Positions 18,079-26,850 are shown, counted from the first letter of the stretch. The stretch is 64,000 bases of DNA from Kribbella sp. NBC_00382 (GCF_036067295.1 NZ_CP107954.1:682001-746000), one strand, 5' to 3'. The notes: generated by a model not told the origin, from the sequence alone. Translations and numbers: made by a program.

Positions 18079-19055
18079 GCGCGGCCGTCGAAGAGCTTGG
18101 TTACCGAGCCGTCCTCGAAGACCTCGCGGATGGCTTGGCTGATCAGCGGGGCGATCGTCAGCACGGTCAGCTTGTCGAACTCGCGCTCGGCGGGGATGGG
18201 CAGCGTATTGGTGACGATCACCTCGGTGGCCTGGCAGTTCTTCAGCCGGTCCACTGCCGGACCGGACAGAATCGCATGGGTCGCGGCGATCACCACGCCC
18301 GCGGCGCCGTCGGCCATCAGCGCGTCGGCCGCCTTGGTGATCGTGCCGCCGGTGTCGATCATGTCGTCGACCAGGATGCAGACCCGGCCCTTGACCTCAC
18401 CGACGACCCGGTTGGCGACCGTCTCGTTCGGCCGGTCGATGTCGCGGGTCTTGTGGATGAAGGCCAGCGGCGCGTTGTTCAGCCGGGCCGACCACTGCTC
18501 GGCGACCTTGATCCGGCCGGCGTCCGGCGAGACCACGGCCAGCTGCTGCTCGCCGTACTTCTCCCGCACGTAGTCGGTCAGGATCGGCAGCGCCATCAGG
18601 TGGTCGACGGGTCCGTCGAAGAAGCCCTGGATCTGCGAGGTGTGCAGGTCGACGCAGATCAGCCGGTTCGCGCCGGCCGTCTTGAACAGGTCGGCCATCA
18701 GCCGGGCCGAGATCGGCTCCCGGCCGCGGTGCTTCTTGTCCTGCCGGGCGTACCCGTAGAACGGCAGCACCACGGTGATCCGCTTGGCCGACGCCCGCTT
18801 CAGCGCGTCGACCATGATCAGCTGCTCCATGATCCACTCGTTGATCGGCGAGGTGTGGCTCTGGATCACGAACGCGTCCGAGCCGCGGACCGACTCCTCG
18901 AACCGGACGTAGATCTCGCCGTTGGCGAAGTCATACGCCGAGGTCGGCACCAGCCCCGAGCCGAGCTCCTCGGCGACCTGCTCCGCCAGGGCCGGATGGG
19001 CCCGTCCGGAGAACACCATCAGGTTCTTCTCGGTCGCCCGTTTCATTCCACTCAT
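18075..19055 (-). CDS. prs: Ribose-phosphate pyrophosphokinase (PRPP synthetase)
   Basis: Makes PRPP from ribose 5-phosphate and ATP for nucleotide, His and Trp synthesis and, in actinobacteria, decaprenylphosphoryl-arabinose. 326 aa, class I length. Motifs: NLMVFSGRAHPALAEQVAEE, the flexible-loop region YGYARQDKKHRGREPIS, LICVDLHTSQIQGFF, and the PRPP loop CILVDDMIDTGGTI. ATG 19055 overlaps the glmU stop (ATGA), with GGGAGG 7 bases upstream. Confidence 0.98.
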   Translation of the reverse strand: MSGMKRATEKNLMVFSGRAHPALAEQVAEELGSGLVPTSAYDFANGEIYVRFEESVRGSDAFVIQSHTSPINEWIMEQLIMVDALKRASAKRITVVLPFYGYARQDKKHRGREPISARLMADLFKTAGANRLICVDLHTSQIQGFFDGPVDHLMALPILTDYVREKYGEQQLAVVSPDAGRIKVAEQWSARLNNAPLAFIHKTRDIDRPNETVANRVVGEVKGRVCILVDDMIDTGGTITKAADALMADGAAGVVIAATHAILSGPAVDRLKNCQATEVIVTNTLPIPAEREFDKLTVLTIAPLISQAIREVFEDGSVTKLFDGRA

Positions 19056-20518
19056 GGCCGCGCCTCCCGTTGGTCCTTCTCGCCAGTGTCACCCTGGAGC
19101 GCCTCTTCCGCAGCCTTCGCGGTCTTCGTACCGGCACGCTTGCGGGCGACCCAGCCCTTGATGTTGCGCTGCCGGACGCGGGCGAGGGCGATCTCGCCCG
19201 GCCCGACCGGTGTGTCGATCGCGCTGCCCGCCGCGATGTAGGCGCCGTCGGCGATGTCGGCCGGCGCGATCAGCACCGAGTTGCTGCCGACGAACGAGTA
19301 CTTGCCGATCGTGGAGTGGAACTTGTTGACGCCGTCGTAGTTGGCGAAGATCGTGCCGGCGCCGATGTTCGCGCCCTCACCGATCGTCGCGTCACCGGCG
19401 TACGTGAGGTGCGGGACCTTGGCGCCGTCCGCGATGGCCGCGTTCTTGGTCTCGACGAAGGTGCCGATCTTGCCCTTGACGCCCAGCGTGGTGCCGGGGC
19501 GGAGGTACGCGAACGGCCCGACACTCGCCTGAGCGCCGATCACAGCGCCGAAGCCGTGCGTGCGGATGATGGTGGCGCCCTCGCCGACCTCGATGTCGGT
19601 CAGCGTGGTGTCCGGGCCGATGGTGGCACCGGTGGCGACCGTGGTGGCGCCGTGCAGCTGCGTGTTCGGCAGCAGGGTGACGTCGCGGTCGAGGGTGACG
19701 GTGGAGTCGACCCAGGTGGTGTTCGGGTCGACCACGGTGACGCCGGCCCGCATCAGGGTGTCGAGGGTACGGCGGTTGAGCTCGGCGCGGAGGGTGGCCA
19801 GCTGGACCCGGTCGTTCACGCCCTCCGTCTGCATCGCGTCCTCGGTGACGTACGCGCCGACCCGCTTGCCGTCACTCTTCGCGATCGCCAGTACGTCGGT
19901 CAGGTACAGCTCGCCCTGAGCGTTGTCGGTGGTGATCCGGGTCAGCCCGTCGCGCAGGGTGGCCGCGTCGAACGCGTAGATGCCGGCGTTGATCTCGTCG
20001 ATCTGGCGCTGCTCGGGGCTCGCGTCCTTGTGCTCGACGATGCCCGCCACGCTGCCGTCGTCGCCAGGGATGATCCGGCCGTAGCCGGTCGGGTCCGGAA
20101 CCCGCGCGGACAGCACGGTGATCGCGTTGCCGCTCCGCTCGTGCTCGGCGACGAGCTCCTTCAGCGTCTCCGCCTCGAGCAGCGGGACGTCACCCGACGT
20201 GACGATGACGGAGCCGTCGAAATCGGCCGGTACTGCGGTCAGGCCGGAGCGGACGGCGTCGCCGGTGCCCAGCTGCTGCTCCTGGACGGCGGTACGGACT
20301 CCGGGGTCGATCTCGGCCAGGTGGGCCTCGACGAGTTCACGGCCGGTACCGACCACGACCACGAGGTGTTCCGGGGCGAGCGCACGGGCGGTGACGACCG
20401 CGTGGCCGACGAGGCTGCGCCCGCCGATCTCGTGCAGCACCTTGGGGAGGGCGGATTTCATCCGGGTCCCCTGCCCGGCGGCCATGATGATGACGGAGGC
20501 AGGACGGTGGGAAGTCAC
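19052..20518 (-). CDS. glmU: Bifunctional GlcN-1-P acetyltransferase / GlcNAc-1-P uridyltransferase
   Basis: Makes UDP-GlcNAc for peptidoglycan. 488 aa: N-terminal pyrophosphorylase (SVIIMAAGQGTRMKSALPK, VVVGTGREL, GDVPLLEAETL) and C-terminal left-handed beta-helix acetyltransferase with hexapeptide repeats (ATVATGATIGPDTTL, VGPFAYLRPGTTLG, the FVETKNAAI motif, YAGDATIGEGANIGAGTI). GTG 20518 has GAGGAG 8 bases upstream, which decides against the in-frame ATG at 20545. Coupled to prs by a 4-base overlap. Confidence 0.98.
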   Translation of the reverse strand: MTSHRPASVIIMAAGQGTRMKSALPKVLHEIGGRSLVGHAVVTARALAPEHLVVVVGTGRELVEAHLAEIDPGVRTAVQEQQLGTGDAVRSGLTAVPADFDGSVIVTSGDVPLLEAETLKELVAEHERSGNAITVLSARVPDPTGYGRIIPGDDGSVAGIVEHKDASPEQRQIDEINAGIYAFDAATLRDGLTRITTDNAQGELYLTDVLAIAKSDGKRVGAYVTEDAMQTEGVNDRVQLATLRAELNRRTLDTLMRAGVTVVDPNTTWVDSTVTLDRDVTLLPNTQLHGATTVATGATIGPDTTLTDIEVGEGATIIRTHGFGAVIGAQASVGPFAYLRPGTTLGVKGKIGTFVETKNAAIADGAKVPHLTYAGDATIGEGANIGAGTIFANYDGVNKFHSTIGKYSFVGSNSVLIAPADIADGAYIAAGSAIDTPVGPGEIALARVRQRNIKGWVARKRAGTKTAKAAEEALQGDTGEKDQREARP

Positions 20519-20604
20519 TCGGTCTTCTCCTCGAGTTCCCGGCAAGTTCGGCTGGAACAGCTGTCTACGGACACTCGGTACGGTGCCCTGGTCAGCCTAC
20601 TTGC

Positions 20605-21819
20605 TCAGCCGGCAGACCCTCGCACGGACTCCACCAGCTGCTCCTCGGTCAAACCGGTGTATTCCTGCATCAGACGGTCCCTGGCAGCGTCGTTGTAGCC
20701 GCGACGGGCCACTTGGCGGTAGTACTCCGTGACCCGTTTCACTCCGGCTTTAGCGATCAACTGCTCCACGGCCCGGAGGCTGATGGCCTCGTTGTCGTCC
20801 GGTAGCCGGGTGATTTGGGCGAGCTGTTCCTTGGTGAGTTCGGCGCGTTTTGCGGCTTGCTCGGCTCTTGGGAGGGCCTGCAGTTCGGCGTACTGGGCCA
20901 TGCCCTCGGCGAGCCAGTGGGGCGCTCCGTCACCGAGTCTGACCGGCAAGAGGTGCATGAGAGCGTGTGTCATCTGGGCCTGGGTCAGGGTGGTCTGCCG
21001 GAGTACGACCCATCCACCCGCGGGCTGGATCGTGCCGATGGCGGGGCTGAGCATGGCTCGCACCTGGGCCGGCTCGGCGCCGGGGAGGGTCGGCGGGATC
21101 TCGGTCAGTACTTGCGGCTCGCGCAGCGCAACGACGTACGGGACGACCTGTAGCTGTCCCGGCCAGACGGCTCTGACCCGCTTCGCCGCGGTGATCGTCT
21201 CGGTGGCGAGACGCTGCGCCTTTGCGCTCTGACCTTGGTTCGTGATGACGACGACGTTGGGCTTACGTAGTACCGCGATCGGCCCGAAGTCCCACGGCTG
21301 GCGGTTGGACCCGATCTCCTGGTCGAGCGCGCGATCGGACGTCATCCACAGCCGCCCTTTGCGGATGGCATAGCTGTAGCCCACATCCGTCGCCACCTGC
21401 CCAAGCCTGCTGCCTTGGAGAGTGAACCTCATGCTGACCCGAAAGGTCCCCTGCTGTCCTTTCAAGTTCTCCCACGGCTCGGCGCGACGATAAACCACGC
21501 TCATCCCCACAGCCCGGAGATTCCGGAACAACTGCGTCTGCCGAGGCTTGAGCGCCGGTACGACATCCTGCAGAAACAGCTTTTCGTTGTTGGTCTCGAC
21601 GGCGATCCCGCGGCGGGCCAAACTCGCATCCACCGCATTGGCCAACCCCGGATCCACATCCCCGGTCCGACTCGGCCACATCGTCGTCAGCGTCACCCCG
21701 CGGGTCGCCTCACTGGTAAGCCGCGCAGTACTAGCGGTCGGCGTAATCGCCAACCACAACCCACCAGCCACCACCAACGCCGCAACCACCGGCGTCCACG
21801 CCCCTCGCAACCCACGCAC
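20605..21819 (-). CDS. Membrane-anchored peptidase-MA-like protein with degenerate zinc motif
   Basis: About 404 aa. One N-terminal membrane segment (TPVVAALVVAGGLWLAITP) anchors an extracytoplasmic domain. The C-terminal third has the layout of the gluzincin 'MA' family, where HExxH is followed by PxWLxEGxAxY: here MTHALMHLLPVRL and then PHWLAEGMAQYAE. The catalytic Glu of HExxH is Leu (HALMH), so it is probably not an active protease, or works differently. The start is uncertain: GTG 21819 leaves the neighbouring gene intact, while TTG 21858 would overlap it. Its function in the glmU neighbourhood is unknown. Confidence 0.75.
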   Translation of the reverse strand: MRGLRGAWTPVVAALVVAGGLWLAITPTASTARLTSEATRGVTLTTMWPSRTGDVDPGLANAVDASLARRGIAVETNNEKLFLQDVVPALKPRQTQLFRNLRAVGMSVVYRRAEPWENLKGQQGTFRVSMRFTLQGSRLGQVATDVGYSYAIRKGRLWMTSDRALDQEIGSNRQPWDFGPIAVLRKPNVVVITNQGQSAKAQRLATETITAAKRVRAVWPGQLQVVPYVVALREPQVLTEIPPTLPGAEPAQVRAMLSPAIGTIQPAGGWVVLRQTTLTQAQMTHALMHLLPVRLGDGAPHWLAEGMAQYAELQALPRAEQAAKRAELTKEQLAQITRLPDDNEAISLRAVEQLIAKAGVKRVTEYYRQVARRGYNDAARDRLMQEYTGLTEEQLVESVRGSAG

Positions 21820-21829
21820 CGCCCGAACG

Positions 21830-22045
21830 TTATTCGATATAGCCGGTGGCGGGGTCAACCTGCTCGAGGAACGACCGAATCGACTCCTCCATCAAGGCCG
21901 CGCTCAGAGCCGACCCATCCGAGGTCGCCGAGCTGAATCCATAGCCAGCATTAGGCCCAGAAACCCAGTCAAAGTGATAGTGCCCGGGCGGATCAACGCG
22001 CACCTCGAACAACTCCCCATCAACCTCAACCCGCTCAACACCCAT
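21830..22045 (-). CDS. Small hypothetical protein (71 aa)
   Basis: An acidic 71-residue protein without recognised family: MGVERVEVDGELFEVRVD then WVSGPNAGYGFSS and a helical end LMEESIRSFLEQVDPATGY. It has a coherent amino-acid composition and a leaderless promoter (TACCTT, 7 bases before ATG 22045), both favouring a real gene. It looks like a small beta-strand/helix domain of the kind found beside immunity or regulatory genes, but that is a guess. Confidence 0.6.
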   Translation of the reverse strand: MGVERVEVDGELFEVRVDPPGHYHFDWVSGPNAGYGFSSATSDGSALSAALMEESIRSFLEQVDPATGYIE

Positions 22046-22066
22046 GCCACAGAAGGTAGCAAGCTG

Positions 22067-22708
22067 TCAGGGCGTGATGGTGAGCTCCAGGGGTGCGGAT
22101 AGCAGGTGCCCGTTGGCGGTGTCGAGCTCGACGACCAGTCCCCAATGCCCCGGCGGAACCGCGTACCCCGACTCGGGTGCCATTGAGGCAGTACCGATCA
22201 GGACGGGCACAGGACGGCTCTGCTGAGGTTCGATCTCGAACTGCACACGCGCGGCGGTATGTGGGCCGACATACGCACCAACCACGTTGCCGGAGTCGTC
22301 GATCACCGCCGAAAACAGGTCGCCGTTGGTGGACAGCACATGCCGGTACGACGCCCGATTCGTCACCAGTACGTCCGTACGCGCGAACCGGCCGGTCCGA
22401 ACCGACAACGGCGACAGTGCACTCACTTCGAGCCGGACGGATTCAGCCGGTGCTCCGGGCGACTGATACCAGCCCTCGCCCGTCCACAGCTCTCCAGCCG
22501 GAAAGGTCATCGCCCCGACCTTCAGCTCGACGAGGTCCCCGTACTTGGCGTCCAGATCCGCCGCGATGTCGGTTGCCCAGGCAGCCAACTCGATGTGGAT
22601 CCGCCGCTCAGACCGTTCACTGTCAGGGTGAGGGCCCGACACCACCGCGCCCGGCGACTCCTCGAACAACCGCCGGAGATCGACCTGCAAACTCTCCCAA
22701 CCAGCCAT
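22067..22708 (-). CDS. Hypothetical protein (213 aa)
   Basis: Not recognised. The first part (LQVDLRRLFEESPGAVVSGP, HIELAAWATDIAADLDAKYG) looks helical and hydrophilic; the remainder is beta-rich with no membrane segment or signal peptide (VRLEVSALSPLSVRTGRFAR, GHWGLVVELDTANGHLL). It is probably cytoplasmic and possibly carbohydrate- or protein-binding, without support. TATCGT lies 5 bases before ATG 22708. It may be co-transcribed with the 71-aa gene, 21 bases downstream. Confidence 0.72.
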   Translation of the reverse strand: MAGWESLQVDLRRLFEESPGAVVSGPHPDSERSERRIHIELAAWATDIAADLDAKYGDLVELKVGAMTFPAGELWTGEGWYQSPGAPAESVRLEVSALSPLSVRTGRFARTDVLVTNRASYRHVLSTNGDLFSAVIDDSGNVVGAYVGPHTAARVQFEIEPQQSRPVPVLIGTASMAPESGYAVPPGHWGLVVELDTANGHLLSAPLELTITP

Positions 22709-22725
22709 GCCTGACGATACGTCCG

Positions 22726-23625
22726 CTAGCCGGTGATACCTGCGACCGCTTCGTTCACTGCAGCTCGTTCGCGCGACTCACCGAATTCCACACTCCAGAG
22801 CGCATCCTTGACCGCACACGCCTGCACCCAGCGCACAACACGCTCTCGATCCAATTCAGCGGCCTCAGCAAAGACCGCCAACTGGTACGACAACGTCTTC
22901 ACCAGATCCACCATCGTGTGCCACCGATCCCGCAGCAGATTCACAGCGTCGTACGCCGGATCACCCACCCACCCCTTCGGATCGATCACCAGCCAAGGCT
23001 CACGACTCCCCCGGAGCACATTGCTGAAGTTCAGATCCCCATGCACCAACAGATCCGGCTGGTACGCCGCAAGCCCACGGCAACTCTCCACCGCCCGCCC
23101 GACAACCCGATCCACCAGCGGCGCCCCCAACCTCCGCTGCCTCGACTCGATCTCCGTAGCCCACTCATCAGCAACACCCCTCAGCGAGGGAACTCCCTCC
23201 GGCGCAACCACCGCCAGCCGCCGATTCAGCCGACCCGCAACCACCATCCGATCGACGCCATCAGGCACCTCGCGCAGCGAACCTCGCCCCGCCTTCTCCA
23301 GCACCATCGCAAACCCCTCGGCGTCATGCTCCAGCAACCGCACCGCCCCACACCCCGCCCAAGCAGCCAGCGCCTTCGGCTCAGCCACATTGCCCGGATG
23401 AGGAAACGAGACCTTCAAAACAGCAGGTTCCCCACCAACCCGGCGTACCGGCACAACAACACCAACCGCCCCGTGCATCGCCCGCCCCGCCAACGTCAGC
23501 CCCCACCGCACCAACGCCTCATCAACCACCCCCGGCAACGCATCAAGCCAACTACGCCCCGCCTCCCCCTCCCGCGCGCAGGTCTCCCGCACGAACGCCC
23601 CAGGAACCTCGATCACCCGCGCCAT
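22726..23625 (-). CDS. Aminoglycoside O-phosphotransferase, APH(6)-like
   Basis: 299 aa, of the aminoglycoside/hydroxyurea antibiotic resistance kinase family (PF04655). N-lobe: GVVVPVRRVGGEPAVLKVSF with the ATP Lys, and a family-type EPKALAAWAGCGAVRLLEHD. Catalytic lobe: LLVHGDLNFSNVLRG (Brenner motif HGDxxxxN) and VIDPKGWVGDPAYDAVNLLR (DPxG metal site). Such genes phosphorylate streptomycin-type drugs or unknown small molecules; chromosomal copies in actinomycetes are often cryptic. The coding strand is strongly G-rich. Confidence 0.87.
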   Translation of the reverse strand: MARVIEVPGAFVRETCAREGEAGRSWLDALPGVVDEALVRWGLTLAGRAMHGAVGVVVPVRRVGGEPAVLKVSFPHPGNVAEPKALAAWAGCGAVRLLEHDAEGFAMVLEKAGRGSLREVPDGVDRMVVAGRLNRRLAVVAPEGVPSLRGVADEWATEIESRQRRLGAPLVDRVVGRAVESCRGLAAYQPDLLVHGDLNFSNVLRGSREPWLVIDPKGWVGDPAYDAVNLLRDRWHTMVDLVKTLSYQLAVFAEAAELDRERVVRWVQACAVKDALWSVEFGESRERAAVNEAVAGITG

Positions 23626-23743
23626 CCCCTCACAATCACCGTCCTCCCCACCCTAGGCTCGCAAAACATCCCCTCCGCTGGGCCTGGACCACCCACCAAG
23701 CCGCCATCGCGAAGGCCTGCCGCTCGAACTTTTGCCGATGCCC

Positions 23744-23768
23744 TGTCGTATCCGCCGGCCGCCGTTCG
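23744..23768 (+). promoter_or_regulatory. Possible ECF-sigma promoter of the YCII gene
   Basis: TGTCGT (23744-23749) is followed after 16 bases by TCG within CGTTCG. This resembles the TGTCGA / CGTC-type promoters known for ECF42 sigma factors, whose usual targets are DGPF/YCII genes such as the one starting at 23820. Only one site was seen and no ECF gene is in the window. Confidence 0.3.
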
Positions 23769-23819
23769 TAGCGTTGGTGGAGGCGGACACTTGATCCGCT
23801 CGAGTCCGAAGGAGCAGAC

Positions 23820-24179
23820 ATGCCGGAGTACCTCATCTACTTCAACCAGCAGTGGGTTGGCGACCACACCGAAGAGTGGTTCGCCGGTCGCGGCCCACTA
23901 GCCATGGCCGTCGTCAACGAGATGAAGGCGGCCGGTGTGTACGTCTTCGCCGGCGGCCTGGAGGAGGAAGACGGTCCCGTGTACGCCGCCGACCCCACCA
24001 GCGGCGAAGTCGTGATGACCGACGGCCCGTACGTAGAAACCAAGGAATTCCTAGGCGGCTTCGCCCTCGTCAACGTCCCCGACGACGAAACCGCCAAGAT
24101 GTGGGCCGCCAAGGTCGCAGAAGGCTGCGGCTGGCCCCACGAAGTCCGCCGCTTCAAACCCCAACCCCGCACCGAGTGA
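23820..24179 (+). CDS. YCII-related (DGPF-domain) protein
   Basis: 119 aa with the dimeric ferredoxin-like YCII fold: opening PEYLIYFNQQWVGDH, a turn at VYVFAGGLEEEDG and the diagnostic MTDGPYVETKEFLGGFALV. The biochemical role is unknown; these proteins commonly accompany ECF42-type sigma factors, none of which is present here. AAGGAG lies 5 bases upstream of ATG 23820. Confidence 0.92.
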   Translation: MPEYLIYFNQQWVGDHTEEWFAGRGPLAMAVVNEMKAAGVYVFAGGLEEEDGPVYAADPTSGEVVMTDGPYVETKEFLGGFALVNVPDDETAKMWAAKVAEGCGWPHEVRRFKPQPRTE

Positions 24180-24256
24180 ACTCTTGATGCAACGGCGCAC
24201 GAAGATCCTGACGCGCCTCTCACGCCATGCACGGAACGAGCTCCCGGGGTCACCTT

Positions 24257-24529
24257 CTAGGAGTTGGGATCCCGCGATTGCGTTCGCGGGCGGCTTGCCA
24301 TGCGCAACCACACCACGAAAGTCGCAGTCCCGGCCGCAAAGAGCCACAGGACCGCCCCAACCGCCCAGGGCCACCACCTGTCGCCGTCCTCTGATGCCAC
24401 CGCTGCCCCGGCGACCAGCGCCCCGGTCGGCCCGGCAACCAGTACCAGCAGGAAACGCAGGAGATAGAACTCGCGATCCTCGTCATCCATCCGGAGCCGA
24501 GTCCACCATCCACCGCGCGGCGTCTGCAT
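24257..24529 (-). CDS. Small two-TM membrane protein
   Basis: 90 aa (or 77 aa from ATG 24490, MDDEDREFYLLRF). Two hydrophobic helices, FLLVLVAGPTGALVAGAAVA and WAVGAVLWLFAAGTATFVVW, are joined by an acidic loop (SEDGDRWW). No family recognised. Neither start has a good Shine-Dalgarno. The coherent topology supports a real gene. Confidence 0.6.
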   Translation of the reverse strand: MQTPRGGWWTRLRMDDEDREFYLLRFLLVLVAGPTGALVAGAAVASEDGDRWWPWAVGAVLWLFAAGTATFVVWLRMASRPRTQSRDPNS

Positions 24530-24568
24530 AACCTCGATGGTCCCTCTTCCCGAACTCGCGCGGCGACG

Positions 24569-25075
24569 CTACTCGCCTGTGGCGCCGTCGATGCGTTCGC
24601 GGAGGAAGTCCGCGTGGCCGTTGTGGCGGGCGTACTCCTCGATCATGTGCAGGTAGATCCACCGCAGCGTGTAGTCGTCGCCCGGGCTGACCTCGTCGAG
24701 ACTCAGCCCGGCGACGGCCGCTCGTGACCGAGCGACACTCGCCTGATAGCTGGCCAGGTCATCGGCGGCACGCGCGACGTCGACCTTCGCGCTGCCTCCC
24801 GTCGAGCCCGGCGCGTAGTCCCAGAAATACAGGTGGTCCGGCTGGTCGTCGTACTCATGGAACCAGGCCTCAACTCCAGACATGTGCCGAACAAGGCCGA
24901 GCAGCGAGAGCATCGACGGCGGCACCGACCGCAGCGCCAGTTGCTCCGGCGTCAGCCCGCCACATTTCAGCAGCAATGTCGTGCGCTGGAATTCGAGCCG
25001 GTCCTCGAGCGCGGCCCGCTCATCGACCGGATTGTTCGGCGGCACGACTCGCTCGGGCGTACTCCACGTCGACAT
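24569..25075 (-). CDS. DinB-family (DUF664) protein
   Basis: 168 aa. Four-helix-bundle DinB/YfiT-like fold with the usual putative metal His residues: LVRHMSGVEAWF, and YLHMIEEYARHNGHADFLRE near the C-terminus. DUF664 members include mycothiol-dependent S-transferases and many uncharacterised enzymes; mycothiol is made by actinobacteria, so a thiol-transferase role is plausible. ATG 25075 is 7 bases after TAAGGT without Shine-Dalgarno (leaderless). Confidence 0.9.
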   Translation of the reverse strand: MSTWSTPERVVPPNNPVDERAALEDRLEFQRTTLLLKCGGLTPEQLALRSVPPSMLSLLGLVRHMSGVEAWFHEYDDQPDHLYFWDYAPGSTGGSAKVDVARAADDLASYQASVARSRAAVAGLSLDEVSPGDDYTLRWIYLHMIEEYARHNGHADFLRERIDGATGE

Positions 25076-25297
25076 TCCGGCAACCTTACGTACGCGTCGA
25101 CCCGGCCGCCATCAGTTTCCTGTGTCGCGGCTCTCCTGATGTCACGATGTGCCTGTGACCAAAGGCTCCGACTGCAAATCATTCTCGATCGGCGCTGCAC
25201 TCCACTGACATCGGCGCTACGCCAGACCGATGCGCCCGTACGCCGCACCGCCGGCGGTCCACGTCGTTTTGTCGGCAGGACCGCCTAGTGTGCCGCC

Positions 25298-25732
25298 ATG
25301 GTCGCCCGGATTCAGATCGCAGTCGCCGTTCTTGTACGCGACGGTCTCGTGCTCCTCGTGCATCGCCACCCATCGCGTCGCTGGTATCCCGACAGCTGGA
25401 GCTTCTCCGCCGGCGGCCATGTCGAGACAGGCGAGTTGCCTCACCAAGCAGTCACTCGTGAATGCCTCGAAGAACTAGGGGTCCAAGTCCACGACCCCGT
25501 ACCCGTCCCGATGACGATCAACGACCCCACCCTCGACGTGCAGGCGTTCCTCATCACACACTGGGACGGCGAACCTTTCAACGCCGCCCCCGAGGAGCAC
25601 GACGACCTCCGCTGGTACCGCCCCAGTGATCTAGCAGACCTGAAGATGGCCCACCCGGAAAGCCTGCCAACCCTCCTGAACGCCATCCAGACCGCAACCG
25701 GGCCTGCGGGCGCGTACTACGCGTCTCCGTAG
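25298..25732 (+). CDS. NUDIX hydrolase
   Basis: 144 aa. The Nudix box is complete: GGHVETGELPHQAVTRECLEELGV fits Gx5Ex7REUXEEXGU (glycines and acids at 46-68). Opening strand RIQIAVAVLVRDGLVLLVHR and HDDLRWYRPSDL at the end are typical. The substrate cannot be told from sequence; many such short enzymes are (d)NTP or nucleotide-sugar hydrolases. ATG 25298 follows TAGTGT by 6 bases (leaderless). Its 3' end overlaps the convergent gene by 16 bases. Confidence 0.94.
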   Translation: MVARIQIAVAVLVRDGLVLLVHRHPSRRWYPDSWSFSAGGHVETGELPHQAVTRECLEELGVQVHDPVPVPMTINDPTLDVQAFLITHWDGEPFNAAPEEHDDLRWYRPSDLADLKMAHPESLPTLLNAIQTATGPAGAYYASP

Positions 25733-26340
25733 AAGACCGACCGGTCGAGGACGACGCCGATCGGCTCCAGTTCGTCATGCGTGAACATGTAGCTCGTTTC
25801 GCCGACGCTGACCGCATACTCCCAACCGTTCGGACCCTGCGCTCGTCCGAGGACAGCGCCGAGTGCGACCGGCTTGCTGGGATCGACCCGAGTGCCCGGT
25901 CCGCGGGTGTTCACCAGGGAGTAGAACGGCAACGGCTCGACGACGGACTCAACAGCCGGGCTGTCGCTCGTGCCGCCACTGGACGGATCAGATCCGTGTA
26001 CTGGCCGCTGCCAAACGCCGGTCGTCAGAAACTCGTCGACTTCCAGCTGACGGGTCTCCAGATCGGTGTCCTCGTCGATTCGTGGGACAGCTCCGGCGAG
26101 GAACCCCCGGACCCAAAGGCGAGTGGCCTCAGGTGCGTCATCAGGCAGATCACTGAGGCTCACGCGATAGCTGACTTGTTTGTGCTCGCACCATGCCGGC
26201 ATCCGACCGCGAAAGGTGTTACCCGCCGAGGGATACAGGATGTCCCGCTCCCCTTCGTGCTCGGAGCAGGGAAACCAGAGTTCCGGATCAAGGTCGCCAC
26301 TGCGCTGGTCGAGGTGCACCCGACGAAGGTTAGCCACCAT
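25717..26340 (-). CDS. Hypothetical protein with possible Imm31-like C-terminal domain
   Basis: 207 aa. Residues 1-110 (VHLDQRSGDLDPELWFPCSE, YRVSLSDLPDDAPEAT, RLWVRGFLAGAVPRIDEDTD) are not assigned to a family by me. The last ~65 residues (FYSLVNTRGPGTRVDP, AVLGRAQGPNGWEYAVSVG, SYMFTHDELEPIG) resemble small immunity domains such as Imm31, which share the GR...G-x-EY-V-V...DELE pattern. No toxin gene is adjacent, so an orphan immunity or unrelated role is equally possible. Confidence 0.62.
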   Translation of the reverse strand: MVANLRRVHLDQRSGDLDPELWFPCSEHEGERDILYPSAGNTFRGRMPAWCEHKQVSYRVSLSDLPDDAPEATRLWVRGFLAGAVPRIDEDTDLETRQLEVDEFLTTGVWQRPVHGSDPSSGGTSDSPAVESVVEPLPFYSLVNTRGPGTRVDPSKPVALGAVLGRAQGPNGWEYAVSVGETSYMFTHDELEPIGVVLDRSVFYGDA

Positions 26341-26361
26341 GCCATCGGACGGGCACCTGGA

Positions 26362-26850
26362 TTACCTCACATCGGCAGCGCGAACGGTTTCACGGTCCGG
26401 GCTGGTCGTCAGGATCGCCGACGGCGCGGTCCGGGGCCAGGTCCAGGCGAACCGCAGGATGAGGGCGAGAACGATCAGTTCCAGTGCGACGCCAAGGCCG
26501 TAGAAGTATGTCCAGGACTCACCCACCACGTTGAATGCCGAGACGGGGACGTAGACCGAGGCCACGACGAGGTTCGTGATGCGGTTCGCCCGGGCGGGCA
26601 GCGTCGTCGACAGCACGACCATGAGGGTCGGGATCGCCACAAGAGTCAGCGCCGTGGTCGAAAAGGTCTGGGAGAGGTCGAACTCGAACACCCTGCCGTC
26701 GAGGATGTCTCCGATGACGCCGGGCGTGAAGAAGTTGAGAATGTCCACGTAGGCGTACAGCAACATGAAGCTCGTCCACGCTGCCGCGAGCTTGACTCTC
26801 ACCGGGACCTGCTGCTCTTCCAGTGTTGCGATGGGTCGACGTGTTCTCAT
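26362..26850 (-). CDS. DUF6326-type membrane protein
   Basis: 162 aa, four transmembrane helices: LAAAWTSFMLLYAYVDILNF, TTALTLVAIPTLMVVLSTTL, LVVASVYVPVSAFNVVG and FYGLGVALELIVLALILRF. The motif VPVRVKLAAAWTSFMLLYAYVDIL is typical of DUF6326. Function unknown. ATG 26850 has GGAG 6 bases upstream, deciding against the in-frame start at 26889. Confidence 0.82.
   Translation of the reverse strand: MRTRRPIATLEEQQVPVRVKLAAAWTSFMLLYAYVDILNFFTPGVIGDILDGRVFEFDLSQTFSTTALTLVAIPTLMVVLSTTLPARANRITNLVVASVYVPVSAFNVVGESWTYFYGLGVALELIVLALILRFAWTWPRTAPSAILTTSPDRETVRAADVR

Noticed and set aside
17367-19241. Long plus-strand open frame (624 codons) opposite prs
   Set aside because: Arg/His/Asp-rich translation without domain; prs and the 17434 membrane protein account for the region.
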